DNA of 64,000 nucleotides, from the NCBI RefSeq assembly GCF_052857255.1, contig NC_135500.1, positions 159,891,189 through 159,955,188 on the forward strand, written 5' to 3'. Each line of letters starts with the position of its first letter. Positions within the stretch are counted from its first letter, which is position 1. This DNA is from Amblyomma americanum (Eukaryota > Arthropoda > Arachnida > Ixodida > Ixodidae). The position numbers and the translations under genes are program-made. This document shows positions 62,491 through 64,000 of the stretch, piece by piece. The notes beneath the pieces are model-generated. The model did no database searches. It saw only the letters and a program-made list of their open reading frames with translations, and was not told the origin of the DNA.

Positions 62491-64000
62491 CTGGAGAGCA
62501 ACATAAGATGCCAATTACAGACCAGCTTCTATGAGCAGGTAAAGATATTTTATATCTTTTTTTTCTTTTATAGCATAGCTCGCAGGTGCCTGTATTTGGA
62601 GTCCGGTCGTAGTCATCGTTGTCGGCGTCGGCGTCGACGTTTTTGGAGTTCTCGGCGCAGTTGTCCTCTGCGTGATGTCGTTACTGAACTTCTTCGTATT
62701 CCTCCGAGAAGAAGCCTGAGGCTTAGTATTTATTTACGTCATTTTAAATGCGAGGGCCAAAAGAAAGAACTCGGCATGCTTTACCAACAGCCTGTATTGA
62801 TTGGGATTCTTGAATATTGCACCTATCTCAAAAATCGACGCCGCTGCCCTTAAGCGTATAGACACATCACGCAGGCTACGTGAGCTATCGTATTGGAGGG
62901 TTGTAGGTTAGTTGTGACTATCTTGGATCATCTGAGCAGCGCTTAACATTGAATTGCGTATGTGTACAGGTAAACTGAATAAAGAGAAAGAAAAAAATGG
63001 CCATTGAGGGCATGAAGGAGGGCTGGCGGCGGTATGGAAGGAAATATTTCCCAAGGCACCAAGGGTAACATACAGGCGCAACACAAACCTGAAAGAACCC
63101 TCTTATACATATGCAATAATATTATTAGGATCAATTTTCTGCGTAAATTTTTAAGGATAGCCATAGCGTTGTATTTGGCTAGGAATGCGAATATTATACG
63201 GATGCCCATAATACGGGCACTGATTTCGGCGCACTTAAAATAATTTTTCGCTCTCTCATTTGTTCGGTTCATGCGTAAGCAAAAAAAGCTTTATATTTCC
63301 TTTTCTTTTATGCTCTTCGTATCACTACACTGACGATATGTCATGAAAACCTGAATGCGCAAATCAAAGAAGAAAGCCGTATGTTTCCACAAGAATTTTT
63401 TTTAAGTTTTTCAAAGTGGGCAGCTGTCACCGGGAGAAAGAACCTAGAAATAGGAGCTTCAAGCATCGTTGTTACTTGCCCTTGAGAAACGCTTGCAGGT
63501 CAAGCAATGATTCCTACTTCGTTCCTTCTTTATTGTTAATTTTTGAGTAGAAAAATAGATATTACAGCACATTCTCCGAAAGTACCAGCTAAACTTCTAT
63601 GGCCACAGTGTTCCTAACCAAAAAGGATAAACAAATCACATCATGCTTTCTACTAAAGTATTTCTGTTTAATAAAGTTAATTTCATAACGCTTTGTTCCA
63701 CGCTGTGAATTATTGGCTCATAGGGAAGAAAGAAGGCACACTGCAGAAATGACTGCAGAAAGCAGCGGTTCTTGTGGTACTCATTACTCAGCATGAGATG
63801 GTGTTTCATTAAAATGTCCAGCCGGTATGTTCCGAATAAATCTCGCCCTAAATGCTACAGTTTTTTTATGTCTGCTTTCACTGCAATATGCAGTATGTAT
63901 ATTGCGTAGAGAGCTGATTTCTGCTTGAGTCTGGCGAAAAAAACTTGCTTTAATATTTTCCACGGAGGTCGCCTTTTCATTTGCTAGCAAGAAGGCTAGA
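62491..64000. other. No gene recognised
   Basis: 62600-62720 is rich in CGTCGG-type words and probably repeat-derived. 62980-63110 has the look of a common interspersed repeat (GGCATGAAGGAGGGCTGGCG) but I cannot name it. The remainder is AT-rich. Confidence 0.4.

Overview
This is a window of eukaryotic nuclear DNA, most likely from a hard tick (Ixodida) or a close chelicerate relative. The case for a eukaryote is direct: one gene split by nine GT-AG introns, no operon-like packing, long AT-rich non-coding stretches, a very long TG microsatellite, and many degraded retroelements, TIR elements and one tRNA-derived SINE. The tick assignment is inference from the look of the repeats and from a 5'-nucleotidase/apyrase-family gene; nothing in the window proves the species.

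Right half (33,274-60,253, minus strand): one gene of about 27 kb. I could assemble ten coding exons, all in compatible phase, into a 684-residue secreted protein of the ecto-5'-nucleotidase (CD73/apyrase) family. It has a signal peptide, an unusual N-terminal extension of about 110 residues, a metallophosphatase-like domain and the C-terminal nucleotide-binding domain. Of the metal ligands known in human CD73 only one aspartate (in AGD) is kept. The first Asp/His pair, the Asn-His of GNHE, and both later histidines are replaced. The reading frame is nevertheless intact across all exons. The best reading is a conserved non-catalytic paralogue (pseudoenzyme) rather than a decayed pseudogene.

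Introns of that gene carry transposons. Intron 4 holds a compact LTR retrotransposon (46,322-48,359, 185-bp LTRs, 4-bp target duplication) that landed inside an older copy of an about 420-bp repeat. Intron 3 holds two more copies of that repeat and a 736-bp TG-rich microsatellite. A tandem pair of another repeat lies just upstream of exon 1.

Left half (1-33,273): no gene could be supported. It holds fragments of Gypsy-type LTR elements (5.4-7.2 kb plus strand; 29.6-30.5 kb minus strand), an RTE-type LINE (10.2-11.7 kb, minus), an LTR-like block (20.1-20.7 kb), a 2.08-kb element with terminal inverted repeats enclosing a tRNA-derived SINE (21.5-23.6 kb), and several copies of the about 420-bp repeat. 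A second LINE with an RNase H domain lies at 61.4-62.5 kb. The remaining sequence is unique-looking AT-rich DNA in which I recognise nothing.
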